A stretch of 64,000 nucleotides of DNA from Paguma larvata (lineage: Eukaryota > Chordata > Mammalia > Carnivora > Viverridae). The translations under genes were made by a program, and so were the position numbers. Where the stretch lies: positions 66,251,312 through 66,315,311 of the forward strand of contig CM057826.1 of NCBI GenBank assembly GCA_030068075.1, given 5' to 3'. A model generated the notes under the pieces. It did no database searches. It saw only the letters and a list, made by a program, of their open reading frames with translations, and was not told where the DNA came from. Within the stretch, counting starts at the first letter, position 1. Every line of letters starts with the position of its first letter. Positions 1 through 11,300 of this stretch are shown here, piece by piece.

Positions 1-385
1 CCTGAGGGAGAAAAAAAAGGATCCTTAAGAAAAATTTCCCAAACAGAGGGTATATAGCAAACTAAAAATGCATGTGCAAAAGAGAAACTCCTAAGTAGAA
101 AAATTAATCCTAAAACAAAGGAAATAAAAATAGTAAGTAATAGCAGAAAACATAAGCTGAAGTAGTTTGAATTGATATATGGAAAATGTAATAATAAGTT
201 ACACACATACCTAGATACATAGTGAAAATTTAGAATTTTATGGATAAAATTCTTAAAATCCTAAAAACATCTGAGGAGGGAAATGAGACAGGGGAAGGTT
301 AACTTCACTGAAGCAATACATTAAAAGGCTTTATTAATAAAACATTAATTTTATAGTTAAATTCTTTTATAAAAAGATGAAGACT

Positions 386-583
386 AGGGATGCCTCGATA
401 GCACAGTCGGTTAAGCATCTGACTCCTGACCTCGGCTCAGGGCATGATCTCTCAGTCTGTGAGATCAATATCATGTCAGCGCAGAGCCTGCTTGGGCTTC
501 TCTCTCTCTCCCTCTCTCTTTGTCCCTCTCTTGTGCACATACATGCACACTCTCTCAAAATAAATAAACATTAAAAAAGTAAC
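386..583 (+). mobile_element. Carnivore tRNA-Lys SINE (SINEC-type)
   Basis: A degenerate gggatgcctcgatagcacagt head, a cagcgcagagcctgcttggg middle, CT-rich block and AATAAACATTAAAAAA tail are all present. It is flanked by a 9-bp target duplication, atgaagact at 377-385 and 584-592. Confidence 0.9.
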
Positions 584-680
584 ATGAAGACTCTCATGAT
601 GACTTCAGAACTAAGAACTATATTCAGTGTCCAAGAAAAATACTCAAAGTGACAAAAGTTAAAATAACAAGAGTTTTCAA

Positions 681-905
681 TATTTACTAAGGACTTAGAA
701 TATGCCAGGCATTGTGCTAATAAGCATTTATTTCTATTTATTCAGTCCTTAAAAAAAATAGGTTTCAACATTATCCCCACTTGACAAATGAAGAAAACGA
801 GGCTCACAGAAGTTAATACGCCCAAAGTTCACACAGTTGGTGCGAGTTGTCAGGATTTAATCCAGGTAGCCTCGTTCCAGTGACCAGTCATTTGAACTAC
901 CACTC
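681..905 (-). repeat. MIR, antisense
   Basis: The order of blocks matches a reversed MIR: tatgccaggcattgtgctaa, an attatccccacttgac-like core, gaagaaaacgaggctcacag, then a degenerate tRNA-like head near 885-900. Confidence 0.75.
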
Positions 906-1414
906 TAGATTGACTGTTTTTAAGGAAAAAAGGCAGTGAAGATTAGGTAAAGACAAACAAACAAGTGAGTGGTAGTAATAGGACTTTTAGTTCTTAAAAA
1001 GGAGAAAAGATAGTTATTTGTCAATAGTGAAAGATCCAATTTACAATCAAGAAAAAGAAACACTCAGCCCAAGAGTGCCCAAACCTTGTAGTACCTGCCC
1101 CATAGATATTCAGGAAGGAGGTGTAGGATGAATGTTAATAAGCATACAAAAGATCAAGCATGAACCCTTACGTACTGAATTTAAAAAATAAAACACCTAA
1201 AAATAAAAGGAAGCTGACGGGGAATAGTGGCAAAAAATAGGTATAGTCACTTCTGCTAAAAAATTTTTGTTTCAAAAACAAAACTTTGTTCCAAAGTTAT
1301 TAATTAGAGAATAAATTTTGTATTGCTTAAGTGAAATTTTGTCCCTGAGAAACAGTAAGTGAAGGACGCAGAAAACTGCACCTAGCTGAACCCATTCACA
1401 TAGGAATACATCAT

Positions 1415-1467
1415 ACACACACACACAGACACACACACACAGACACACACACACACACACACACACA
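1415..1467. repeat. (CA)n microsatellite with CAGA interruptions
   Basis: An AC dinucleotide run of about 53 bases, broken twice by a G substitution (cagaca). Confidence 0.95.
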
Positions 1468-2219
1468 TGCCCTCCCTTCCTCCCTCCAAGGTCTACCAGC
1501 TACCTCAGTCAACTGCCTGTCTTCATGTCCATCCACATATGCTGAACAACTTTCGATCAGATTTCAGACAACTCACTTTCTACCACTTTGCACTAACTCA
1601 CAACATGTACCCTTGCCGACACCCGTGTCCACAAGCAAACTTTAGGACTTCTATTGTAGCATTTATGTATTTCTTAATCATCTAACATACCTAAAACTCT
1701 CTCATCTTTATCAGGTTCCCATCTTTTGTGTGTGCATGTCGCTGACATAAAGTTTTTGAGTGATATGCCTATCAAAAAAAGTCTGAGGGATAATGATGGA
1801 AAACTAATTCTCTCCAAATTATCTTTAAATGTTTGTGTCAATTTCCATCAAAATCCTTTTCTTTTTTGTTTTTTGGTAGGGTAGGAAGAATTTAATTATT
1901 AATTCTAAAGATCTTTGGGAAAATTACATGGTCAATAAAAGAACTTTTCAGTCGAGAAAGACAAGAGGAGATTTTAAACTGTCAATGAAGCATAGCATAA
2001 ACCACAACTGCAGTCAAACAGAAAAGTCCATGAAAGAGGTCAGAAAGCCCAGAAATCAGCGCATATTTAAAGACAATAAAGATGGCACTTCAAATCAGTA
2101 GGAAAAAAATGGGACATTTTAAATCTTAGGGACGCAGCGGAGCACAGCATGGGAGGGAACAGCCTGCGGGGCTGGACAGGAGAGAGCACCGGAGAGCACA
2201 GGAGCGCGGCGCGCCCCAG

Positions 2220-2395
2220 CTGGGTGACCCTGGACGAATAGTGTCTATCTGTAAAATGAGGAAGGCATTATACCTACCTCACAGGGCTATGGCAAGGATT
2301 ATCTGTTATCATCTGTGAAGCATCAGAACAGGCACTCAAACAGTGAGGGCTGCATACGTGATATTAAATAAAAGAAAGCAATGCATGCTATGATA
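2220..2395 (+). repeat. MIR fragment
   Basis: Tgggtgaccctgga, tctgtaaaatgagga, acctacctcacagggct and ggcaaggatta match the core and 3' half of MIR. The tRNA-like 5' part is missing and an unrelated GC-rich patch sits in its place. Confidence 0.65.
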
Positions 2396-3186
2396 ATCTT
2401 TAAACCCTTGGAAGCAGAGGGGAGGGAGGCATGGGGACCAGAACCTCCCATCACACCACATTAAAAAGACAAATTTCGGGATTTTAAAAAGTGGATGATG
2501 AAAAGTTAAACTTAGTGGGAAAAAAAGGACTATTTACCTGATCTCTAGATTGGGAAAAACCTTTAAAAATATGACAGTAAAGCTATCAAGGAAACAGACT
2601 GATACATTTGATTATGTAAAAATTTTTGATGTATATCAAATGCTAAGAAAAAAATAACGAGGAAAAACAAGGATTGACATGATGTGTATAAACTTACAAA
2701 TCAGTAAGAAGAAAAGTATACCATCAAGCAATTCACAAAAAACTTTGCCTGTAAATATGAGAAAATATGTAACATTATCAGTAATCAAAAATTCAAATTA
2801 AAATATTTCAACCATCAAACTGGTCAAAGTTTTAGAAAAAAATTATATTAGTGGCCAAAAGGCAGAGAAACTGGTACATTTCTATAGGGAAGACAGAAGA
2901 ATACTCTGAAATAATCTTTCCAGAGTCACTTTGATTATATATTTCAAAAAAAACACTTAAAATATGAAGCCTCTTTGGCCTAGTAATTCAATTTCTGGGA
3001 AAAGCTGGAACATAAGGATTTCAATAGAAAAGTTTCAAGTCACTTTTCCAGAGAGGAAGCAGAATCAAAGAAAAAAAGACTTAAAGAATTATTTGAAGTT
3101 TCAGAGAGAAGGCTAAGAATTTTCACCCTCTAAAAATTCAACACTTGTTTCGCTGTATAATTAATGTTTAATATTAGCAAGTTGCA

Positions 3187-3230
3187 AAAAAAAAACAAAA
3201 ACAAAAACAAAAAACAAAAACAAAAAAACA
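3187..3230. repeat. (CAAAAA)n tract, U-rich on the MAN2A1 transcript
   Basis: An interrupted A-rich repeat of about 44 bases, which begins 15 bases downstream of the exon 4 donor on the transcript. It is read there as U runs separated by single G bases. Confidence 0.9.
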
Positions 3231-3244
3231 GTTTTAAAACAAAC

Positions 3245-3416
3245 CTTTTAACAGCATCCTTCTTCGGCTTATCTATAGCATCCCACCACTTTGAAAGGTA
3301 AGAAATCTCAGACCAAATAAATTTCCTCCGTGAGTCTTCTTTCAGCTTGATGACCATGTTATTAAAAATATACTGAGTCATCTCTCTAAAGTAGTCATCA
3401 AAAGTCTTCAACCAAC
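3245..3416 (-). CDS. MAN2A1: MAN2A1 coding exon 4: GH38 catalytic domain, continuing
   Basis: This 172-nt exon completes Gly180 and encodes residues 181-236 (WLKTFDDYFREMTQYIF to PKKDAVK), then the first two bases of the next codon. W181 completes the HNDPGW zinc motif that begins in exon 3. The segment FIWSEISYLSKWW is a conserved GH38 block beside the substrate pocket. The catalytic nucleophile Asp and the remaining zinc ligands must lie in exons beyond the left edge. The acceptor is TTGATTTAG|GT with a rather poor pyrimidine tract. The donor is AG|GTTTGT (GT at 3244-3243), a weak match to consensus, followed at once by a U-rich tract. Skipping this exon would shift the frame. It is the last MAN2A1 coding exon in the window. 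Confidence 0.96.
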
Positions 3417-5256
3417 CTAAATCAAGACACAAATATACAAAGGTCTGATTCACATGTCTGATTTCAACTCACTGACATCCCATTACATCACCTTTGGATG
3501 CCCTTAGATGTTTCATTCATGGGAACACACATTTACAAATTTCACATATGTTTCAAGGAGTGAATTTCAAGTAGTGAAATTCCATTTGAACAGACATGAC
3601 ACTCAAAAAGTCACTAATGCTGCAATGACTAAAGTACACTTCAAAGTCCGAAAAAAATGAGAAAAATGAGACAAATGACCTAAGAAAAATAAGCATTTAT
3701 GAGTAATAATTATAGTATCTAATTCATTATGTATAATTTATCTCTAATTTAAAGAATTCGTTTTCGTTTTAAAAATCTGAACAGCGTTAACAAGTTGGCA
3801 GTACTAGTCTCATCATATGGAATTAAGAGTGTATCCTTTCATACCACATCTGAAATTCCCTACCAATTTTAGTAAGTTAAAGAAAATCACAAGTACAAAC
3901 TATATCTGAAAGCCAGCAGCAAAGCAATAAGGTAATTAACAGCACTATTATGAATACACAGAAGAAGAATTCTGCCAAGAACAGGCATTAGTTTCCAAAG
4001 GCTGTAAATTACTCCATTTTTTGGAAGCACAGACTGACACTAATAAAACAACACAAGTGTACACATATATATGAAGTCTTTTTCAAAAGAAAACTGTAGA
4101 TGTTAATAACTTAGTTCTCTGACTTTTCCTATTTCTCAAATACCCTGGATATTTTATCTAGAGATACTTGCATTTTCGCTATAAAGAAACATTTTTAGCA
4201 AGACCCAGAGTATTAAAGCAACACGATGAGTGGCCGAGGCAAAAACATACACAGCTACCAATTCTATCTACTAGCCAAGTGGACCCTCCAGAGAACAATC
4301 TCTTACCTATGAAATCTTAGAGAGACAGGAGTTATCTATATATTCAGGCTAAATTACTGCTGTATTTTTTTCCAAAACTCAAACATGTGGGAGGACTAAA
4401 ATACAAGGGGTCAACTGGTTATTTCTTCTGTCTATAATTAATATTTAAAGTATACTATATTGACTGGAAACAAATGAAAATCTGCTAGGGAGAAAAGACA
4501 ATGCAACTATTTTGACAATGCAAGCATGAGCTTCTAAAAAGGGCAGTGCTACTCTGACTATATTTCTCCCTTTTGCTTTAACTAAAATCTATCCATCCGT
4601 ACTAGAGTTATTTACTGAGCATGTACAAAGTGACAAATGTGAAGCCAAACAGGAATGCAGTGGAAAATTGTCTTTACAGGACTTTTTTGATCTGGGGCAC
4701 TTTTAAGCACTTCTAAGTCACCAAAGAATGGTACCTGGATAATTCGACTTTTCCATGTTGAAATGAAAAGCCTGCACCTATAGAAAATTCAAAGAAATCT
4801 CACCAACAGTGGTTTGCGAAGAATCCCATCTTGCTTGAGGAAGGTACAAACCTAGACTCCTGTCCCAGAGCATGAAGCTAAGACCCACATCTGGATTCCC
4901 AGGGACAAGCAAAGAAAATCCAACCTACCCCTAAATGGGAATGTTCTAACTTGCTGCTGACCATGCCAACACTCAAGAGAAAAAAAAAATCAAGTGTTCA
5001 GACATAAGCTCAAAATATAATATAGCACTTGATAAATATTAGTTGCTATTCTTATTCTCATCATCATCATGTTTTTAATTCTCTGTCCCCGTCTCTACAA
5101 TCAAAGCAGGTAAAGGAGGAAATAAAAGATATTTTTAACATCTAAATTTTGAAAAGGATTCATTCATTTAAAATGTTTACATAAACTGTTCCACATCTTA
5201 AAGATATTGGTTACCCAAAATTTTCATTTGCAAAGAATTCATTCTATGCCCGTTAT

Positions 5257-5626
5257 AGGCTGAATTGTGTCCCCTCAACATTCCTACTTCACTGAAATCC
5301 CAAAACTCAGTACCTCAGAATGTGACTGTATCTGCAGACAGGGTCTTTAAAGAGGTGATTAAGGTATAATAAGGTCATGGGGGTAAGCCCTAATCCAGTA
5401 TGTCCTTATAAGAAAAAGTGATTAGACACAGACTCACACAGAGCAAAGACCATGCCAAGACAGAGGAGAGAGATGACTCTGCAAACTAAGACGAGAGACC
5501 TTCAGAAGAAACCAACACTGCCAACAGCTTGATTTTGGACTTCGGGCTTCCAGACTGTAAGGAAATAAGCGACCCAGTCTGTAGAACTTTGGTATGGCAG
5601 CCCTAGTAAACTAATATAGCCTTAGA
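5257..5626 (+). mobile_element. MaLR solo LTR (MLT1-like)
   Basis: Recognised by ggctgaattgtgtcccctca at the start, cagggtctttaaagaggtgattaagg, ccctaatccagtatgtccttataag, gattttggacttcgggcttcc and a final gcagccctagtaaactaata. These blocks occur in MLT1-family order. The element lies antisense to MAN2A1. Confidence 0.75.
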
Positions 5627-6891
5627 AAAAAATTAGTGTTGTTACTATCCCAAAAATAAAGATTGCAATGTGGGAAGAATTTTTATTTTACCAAGTATCA
5701 ACATAATATCTAACTGAATATATAACTACCTCCATATTTCAAGACTGAGCTGAAATCAAATGTACGTTAGTAACATCTATTTTTACACATGCTATTATTA
5801 CTATATACGTTCAGTAAGGACCACGTAAATTATTGAAATGGCTCTATGAGAACTATTGTCTTTAAGACATCACTCATAGCTTTTACCTACATTTTAACAA
5901 ATGTCAAAACTAAGCTCTAAGCATTTGGCTATTTACTCAATAAAAGAACTAAGAGCAATGTAATGACTCCGAAATTATTTTAATAACAAAACTCTAGTAT
6001 TCTAACATAGAAAGCAAATTTAGAAGAAATCGTCTTTATGAAGACGAAGTAACGAGGTTTTTTCCTTTTTTTAAGTAAAATTACTTGTTTTCATCGGTTA
6101 TAATTTATTATTAGCTAAGACCCTTTCAAAGAATAGTTTATCATGGGAGTTTTTATAAAGAAATCACAGTGACTGATTAATCCATTTTGTCTTCGACACT
6201 TTATTCTCCCTTCCACAATCATAGAGGATGTATGTCAAAGGTATTTACATGAGCCAAAGTACATGCTCAGAGATGTCAACCTAAAAGCCTTCCATAAAGC
6301 TCATCTATAATAGATACTAATATCACTACAATATAGCACAATTAATGAAGAATGAACTAAAAGATAGCCTCTTGCAGCTTTCAATATTGAGTAATCTAAC
6401 AGTAAATTAGCTTTTATTGCTCTTATACAATAGAGTAATCAAGTATTCCCTTTTACACTGAATTGGCGCTTTCTTTTCCTAAATTATTGTAAAACTACAA
6501 TTGTATATTAACATGAGACCAATCAGAAGGATAGTATTTTATAAAAAGTTGCATGGGATGAATTTTTGTGACATAAAATTAGATTCCTATCTCTGGATTT
6601 AATCATCTTAGGACATTTAGTTGCAAACTGATTTACTTAAGTGGTCAATTCACAGCCTTTTTCTTCCCCTTGAATACACTTGGAAATTGAACCAGAGCTA
6701 GAACAGCGCAAAGAACACCTTTCCATTTACTGTTTTCCACTCTAACAACACTCTAACCCATAAAACGGCTAATCGCTATTTGTAAGTAAGTGGGGAAATA
6801 TTTGCAACAAAAAATACACAATTGGAAGGTCTATAAAAGGTGCATAACTCTAAATTTGCTCTATTTTATCATTAAAAAAATTTAAGCTCTA

Positions 6892-7074
6892 GGGACGCCT
6901 GAGTGGCTCAGTCCATGAAGTGTCCGACTCTGGACTTTGGCTCAGGTCGTGATCTCCTAGTTCCTGAGTTCAAGTCTTGTGTCAGATTGGGATTCTCTCC
7001 CTTCTCTCTTTCTGCCCCTCCCCCAATTACACACGCGTGCTCTCTTTGTTTCAAAATAAAGACTAAAAAAAATT
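6892..7074 (+). mobile_element. Carnivore tRNA-Lys SINE
   Basis: It has a gggacgcctgagtggctcagt head, ggctcaggtcgtgatctc box, short middle, ctttctgcccctccccc block and an A-rich tail. It lacks the usual tgctgacagctcagagcctgg block, so it is a shortened variant. Confidence 0.88.
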
Positions 7075-7259
7075 AACTTCTATAATATAAAGCCTAATAA
7101 TGTTGAAAACTCTATTGCTTATTTTTATTGTGCATAAACAATTAAACACCTAGTGATTATTTGCCGACAAAACACCATTTTTAAAAATTTGACTCCTGAT
7201 CTAGCTTTGTACTCTAAAGACTTTGTGGTGATCTGATCCTCAAGAGGAATACTTAGTTT

Positions 7260-7930
7260 AATTCCATTCAAGGGCATACACAGCACCAATTTAGGACCTG
7301 GGCAAGGGTATCCCATCCTGAGCCTTGGACTTGAGGGATCTTCCCATTCTTCCTCTGACCACCTCTCTTTCTTATAATGAACTCACAAGTTAAGAAACAA
7401 CTGCCCACCCAGAACCTGCCTTGACCTAAGTAGCAGGACCCAGAAATGTGTGTCCCAACAGCCCCAAGACAGTTTCTAGAGAACTGCCCACCCAGAACCT
7501 GCCTTGACCTAAGTAGCAGGACCCAGAAATGTGTGTCCAAACAGCCCCAAGACAGTTTCTAGAGCCCAGCAGGGGCCTTCTATATGTCTTTCTAAAGGAC
7601 AGTCGAACTTCGGGAGGTAGCTCCGTAGTCTGAGCAATGGCCAGGTGGGATAGTTTGCAGGTGGGCAGGAAGAGTGCTGGTGTGTCTGTGCTTCTGTCTG
7701 TGAGCAAAGCCCCTCCTGGTTTAGGACAGGGCCATTTCTGGGAGACGGCACTGGGCTGCCCCATAGGCTGGCTCTTTCCACACAAACTCAACACACTCCA
7801 GGGGGGGAACTGGAGGCCCAGCAATCTCAACGCACACATGGCCTTCCTTATAACTGTGTTATTTCTAAAGGTAGGAAGAAAAGACCTACTTTACTTATCA
7901 TGTATTAGTGTGATTTATAATTTTTAATTG
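7260..7930. other. GC-richer unidentified block containing an 83-bp duplication
   Basis: Base composition shifts clearly from the surrounding AT-rich intron, and the block contains overlapping chance ORFs created by the tandem repeat at 7399-7564. It could be an unrecognised LTR or an old transposon. No terminal repeats were found. Confidence 0.4.
7399..7564. repeat. 83-bp tandem duplication, two copies
   Basis: Copy 1 is 7399-7481 and copy 2 is 7482-7564. They differ at a single position (tcccaac versus tccaaac). Confidence 0.95.
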
Positions 7931-8849
7931 TTTACACAAAGGGTCTGAGGTCCTCCACATACCTTTGCCCCAAGTCCTACAAATTTGAGAACCTACAACC
8001 TGAACTCCAAATCAGTCAATTCTCATGAATCTAGCACCTGGTATGAAGCCTATACCATCAAGAGTTGAGTAAGTACGTGATAGATGAATGAAATGTATGG
8101 CCAAAAGAATAGGGGAAAAAAGGTATATAGAGTATAAATACATATTTATTACTTCAACTAGAAATGAAACAAAAAGGAAAAGACACCATGCACAGACACA
8201 ATTAGCTCTAAACATCCACTCTCTGTTCTAATGCTAACCTAATCATCTTTGATCAGTATCTTTAAGTTACTAGTTAATATTTAAAAAGGCCCTGTCAGCC
8301 CTAAGATGATTTAAAACATGCATCCCAAAGAAGGCATGTCCCTCAAATCATTGTTACACTGTTGTGGTTTTCACTGCTACAACAAGGATTTTTTAATGAC
8401 TACATTCATTCTACTCAAAGTTAAATAGGTTAAGAAAACATAATAAATTTTGAATCAAAAATAATTATAACCAGATAATAAACACTTCAAAGCCAAAACT
8501 TAAGTTTCATGTTACTTCCATTTGAACATAATATTCTCTAATTTAAAAGTAAATACAAAGAGGATTCATAAAACAAGAAAGCTTCCCTATTTTAGTAATT
8601 AAGTCGTCGTCTACCAACAAATGATCAACAGGTTTCTTCCATCACTTGTCAAATCCTTCCATATTTGATTGTAACAGCCAGTCTTCCACTTAAGACACTG
8701 CATACCATGTTAATTGGTATTATTATAACTCAAATCGGCTGCTGATAAGTTTTAATTCCAACATTTCTATTAAGTTAAGCTTGTTCCCTCCCCACGATAA
8801 ACTGTGAGTTTGAATTAACGTCCCGTTCTAGCTTATTCATTCAAACACA

Positions 8850-9390
8850 AACCAAGCATCTAATAAGGCAAAGCAAAAAAACTAATAAATGAAAACAGAC
8901 GGTAGAGTGAACATAAGAACAAAATGCTATGGGAATAAAGAAGTGGTAACTTCCTAGCAGAAGGACAGAAGAAAGATTCTTAAAATAGTCATCATCTAGA
9001 TAGAGGAAAAAGGTGGTAGATCCCAAACAGAAGGAAGAGCATATAGAAAAGACACTAAGCCATGAAGCTCTGTGTCAATTTCAGGGAGAAGGCAGCCAGG
9101 TATGGCTGTATTGGAGCTTACGTGGTAGAAGTACAGTGAGAAATACAAACAGAAGTGGGGGCCAGATCGCCGAAAATCTTCTAAGCTATTCTTGTTTCTC
9201 AGTGAGGGAAGTTAAGGTCTTCAGTGCTTTCGAAAATGACTGTACTATGCGTGTAAAGGATACACTTCAGGGTAGAAGACAAACAGGAAATGAGGCCAGA
9301 GCAAAACTTCTGCTAAAAAATGGTACGGAAAAAGAAACAGGAGGCCAAGGAGGCAAAATGAAGAGGATATGCTACTGACTGAAGTTTCCA
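8850..9390. repeat. Possible ancient interspersed repeat
   Basis: A purine-rich stretch (agaaggacagaag, ggaagagcatatag, aacaggaggccaagg) resembles the decayed consensus of an old dispersed mammalian repeat. No family can be named, and the 121-codon frame here has no protein resemblance I recognise. Confidence 0.25.
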
Positions 9391-10354
9391 AGAGAGAGTA
9401 GAGAGTCAAAGATGAAGTTGAGGTTTTCCAAAGACCTAAACCTGCTGAATCCTACAAATGCTTCTGAACTCAGGTTTCCAGAATAACCTTACCTTTTTTC
9501 CAGGTGATTCAGTGTCATCTAATAGATTTCAAAGCATATCAGCTTCACTTCCACTAAGGTGTTTAAGATACAGCACTTTCTGAACCCGTGTAAGATGCTG
9601 TAACTGGTAATTCTATCCCACACCACAGGAACTATTTGCATCACTGTTGGAAGAGCTGGAGTTTTGTTCATCCTGCTTCTCTAAATGCCCTTTAAAAGAC
9701 CTGTGTACCTTGATATGCGACACCTGCAATTATGAGACCAACCTCCACAGTAATTTCTAAATCTGTGCTAAGTTACTGCCCTCCCTTGTTAAGGATTCCA
9801 TCCATGAGCATCAGTTCCCACGAAGTAGGACACTTCGGGCCTGCTAAGTCTTCCCCAAACAGAGCGCAGTGGTTTGAAATAATGAGACAGGTCTATTATA
9901 TGAGAGACAGCATTAGAAGTAAAAGAAAAAGTGACTTCCTTCAAGGAGTTACTCTTAGGGTATGTGAGACCATTTAGCCTTAGGAGCAGGCAAATACCGG
10001 GCATAATATCAAAGTTTCTAAAAGAAACCATTTAAAAGCTGGAAAATACGGCTTCCAAATTACCTTCTAACTGTAAAATATGTAGCAATGAGGAAAACCA
10101 CTCACCATCTCATGGACTCAAGTAGTATTTAAGGACAGGGACATCCATTTCAATAAGGATAGACCAGAAGAAAAAAAAAAAAAAGGATGAGGAACATTGC
10201 GGTGAGGTATCTACTTTTCTGAGATAGTTCATAAAATGTTTTATATGATTAAAAATACTAAAGTAGATGACATTTGGCTTAGAAACACTTAAAAGACTTT
10301 CCTCATGGAAGCTTTGCCTGTGGGTTTCAGAAGTATTACCTTCAAGAGACAGTA

Positions 10355-10590
10355 TTAAGTAATGGTTAGAAGTCCTAATTCCAGAGCCAGACGGCTTGGG
10401 TTCAAGCCCAGCCCTGTCACAAACACATTACCTGGCCTCTCTTCTGCCTTAGTTTTCTCATCTGTGAAATGAGGGTAATAATAGGACTTTTGTCATGAAG
10501 TTGCTGACAGCAGTAATGGATTTAACACATGTAAAGTACCTAGACCAGTGCCTGAAACATAGTACATTCCCATAAGTATTAGTAATTATT
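10355..10590 (+). repeat. MIR
   Basis: A full set of MIR landmarks is present: aatggttagaagtcc, ccagagccagacggcttgggt, ccctgtcac, tagttttctcatctgtgaaat, and a 3' end with gtacctagaccagtgcctg. Confidence 0.85.
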
Positions 10591-10860
10591 TATATAACCA
10601 GTGCAGTGGTGAGCTCTGAAGCACCCAGACTCGAAAGACAGACAAAAGTAACCAAAATAGGAGGATGGGGACATGTGCAACAATCTCTAGGTAATACCTG
10701 ATGCATGTGTTCCTAAGCAACACAGTCCAGTCAGAGCCCCGACGGCCTTTTCCCTCTAAAACAGAACCTCAGTATACCAACTCTAGAGATCTCTTAAAAA
10801 GATAATTCTAAAGAGCCATGTAAATATTTAACTCGTAATGCCAACATTTTCTTAATTAAG

Positions 10861-11035
10861 ATTGCCAGATAAAATACAGGATGCCAAGTTAAATCTGAAT
10901 TTCAGACAAAAAATGAGTAAATGTTTACTATAAGTGTGTCCCATATGATATTTGCAACACGCATCTACTAAAAAAACTATTCATTGTTTGCTGGAAATGT
11001 AAACATTTTTTTAGGCCAAATCTGGCCACCCTATT
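10861..11035. mobile_element. Short palindromic DNA transposon (MITE-like)
   Basis: The two halves are imperfect inverted repeats: attgccagataaaatacagg at the left is echoed by an inverted ttaggccaaatctggccacc at the right, and the centre is also palindromic around tgtcccatatgatatttgc. This is the layout of small hairpin-forming DNA transposons common in mammals. Confidence 0.55.
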
Positions 11036-11124
11036 AACAACCCAAGGTTCAGATAAAGATGCTGAATTAGCTAATGCCCACAAAGCAAGAAAATCATTTG
11101 AACTAAGTAACTTATCTTGAGAGG

Positions 11125-11300
11125 CAGCATGGTAGATGGAAAGAGCACAGATCTCAGAATCAGGCAAAGCTGAGCTTTAATCTCCATCCTGTGCCAACTT
11201 CTAACTGATGGATTTTGAACAAATTAGTCTACCTGCCTTAGTCGCACTGTCCTCGCCTGGTAAAGGAGGTTTAATTTACTGGTTTTGAGGGTTGCAGAAC
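11125..11300 (+). repeat. MIR
   Basis: Ggcagcatggtagatggaaagagcac, then tctcagaatcaggcaaagctg, a degenerate tgccaacttctaactgatgg and a 3' core. It is divergent but in the correct order. Confidence 0.6.

Larger units (their letters stand above)
1..3244 (-). other. MAN2A1: MAN2A1 intron 4 (partial)
   Basis: AT-rich intron sequence that continues off the left edge. It holds a SINE (386-583), an antisense MIR (about 681-905), a CA microsatellite (1415-1467), an odd GC-rich patch (2130-2222) next to a MIR fragment (about 2220-2395) and a U-rich tract beside the exon 4 donor. I see nothing recognisable in 906-1414, 1468-2129 and 2396-3186. Confidence 0.9.

Noticed and set aside
7399..7564. CRISPR-like direct repeats
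   Set aside because: There are only two adjacent copies without spacers, in a mammalian intron. They are a simple tandem duplication.
7268..7839. Overlapping minus-strand ORFs of 90-137 codons with a repeated peptide
   Set aside because: The repeated peptide is produced by the 83-bp tandem duplication read in different frames. There are no gene signals and no recognisable family.
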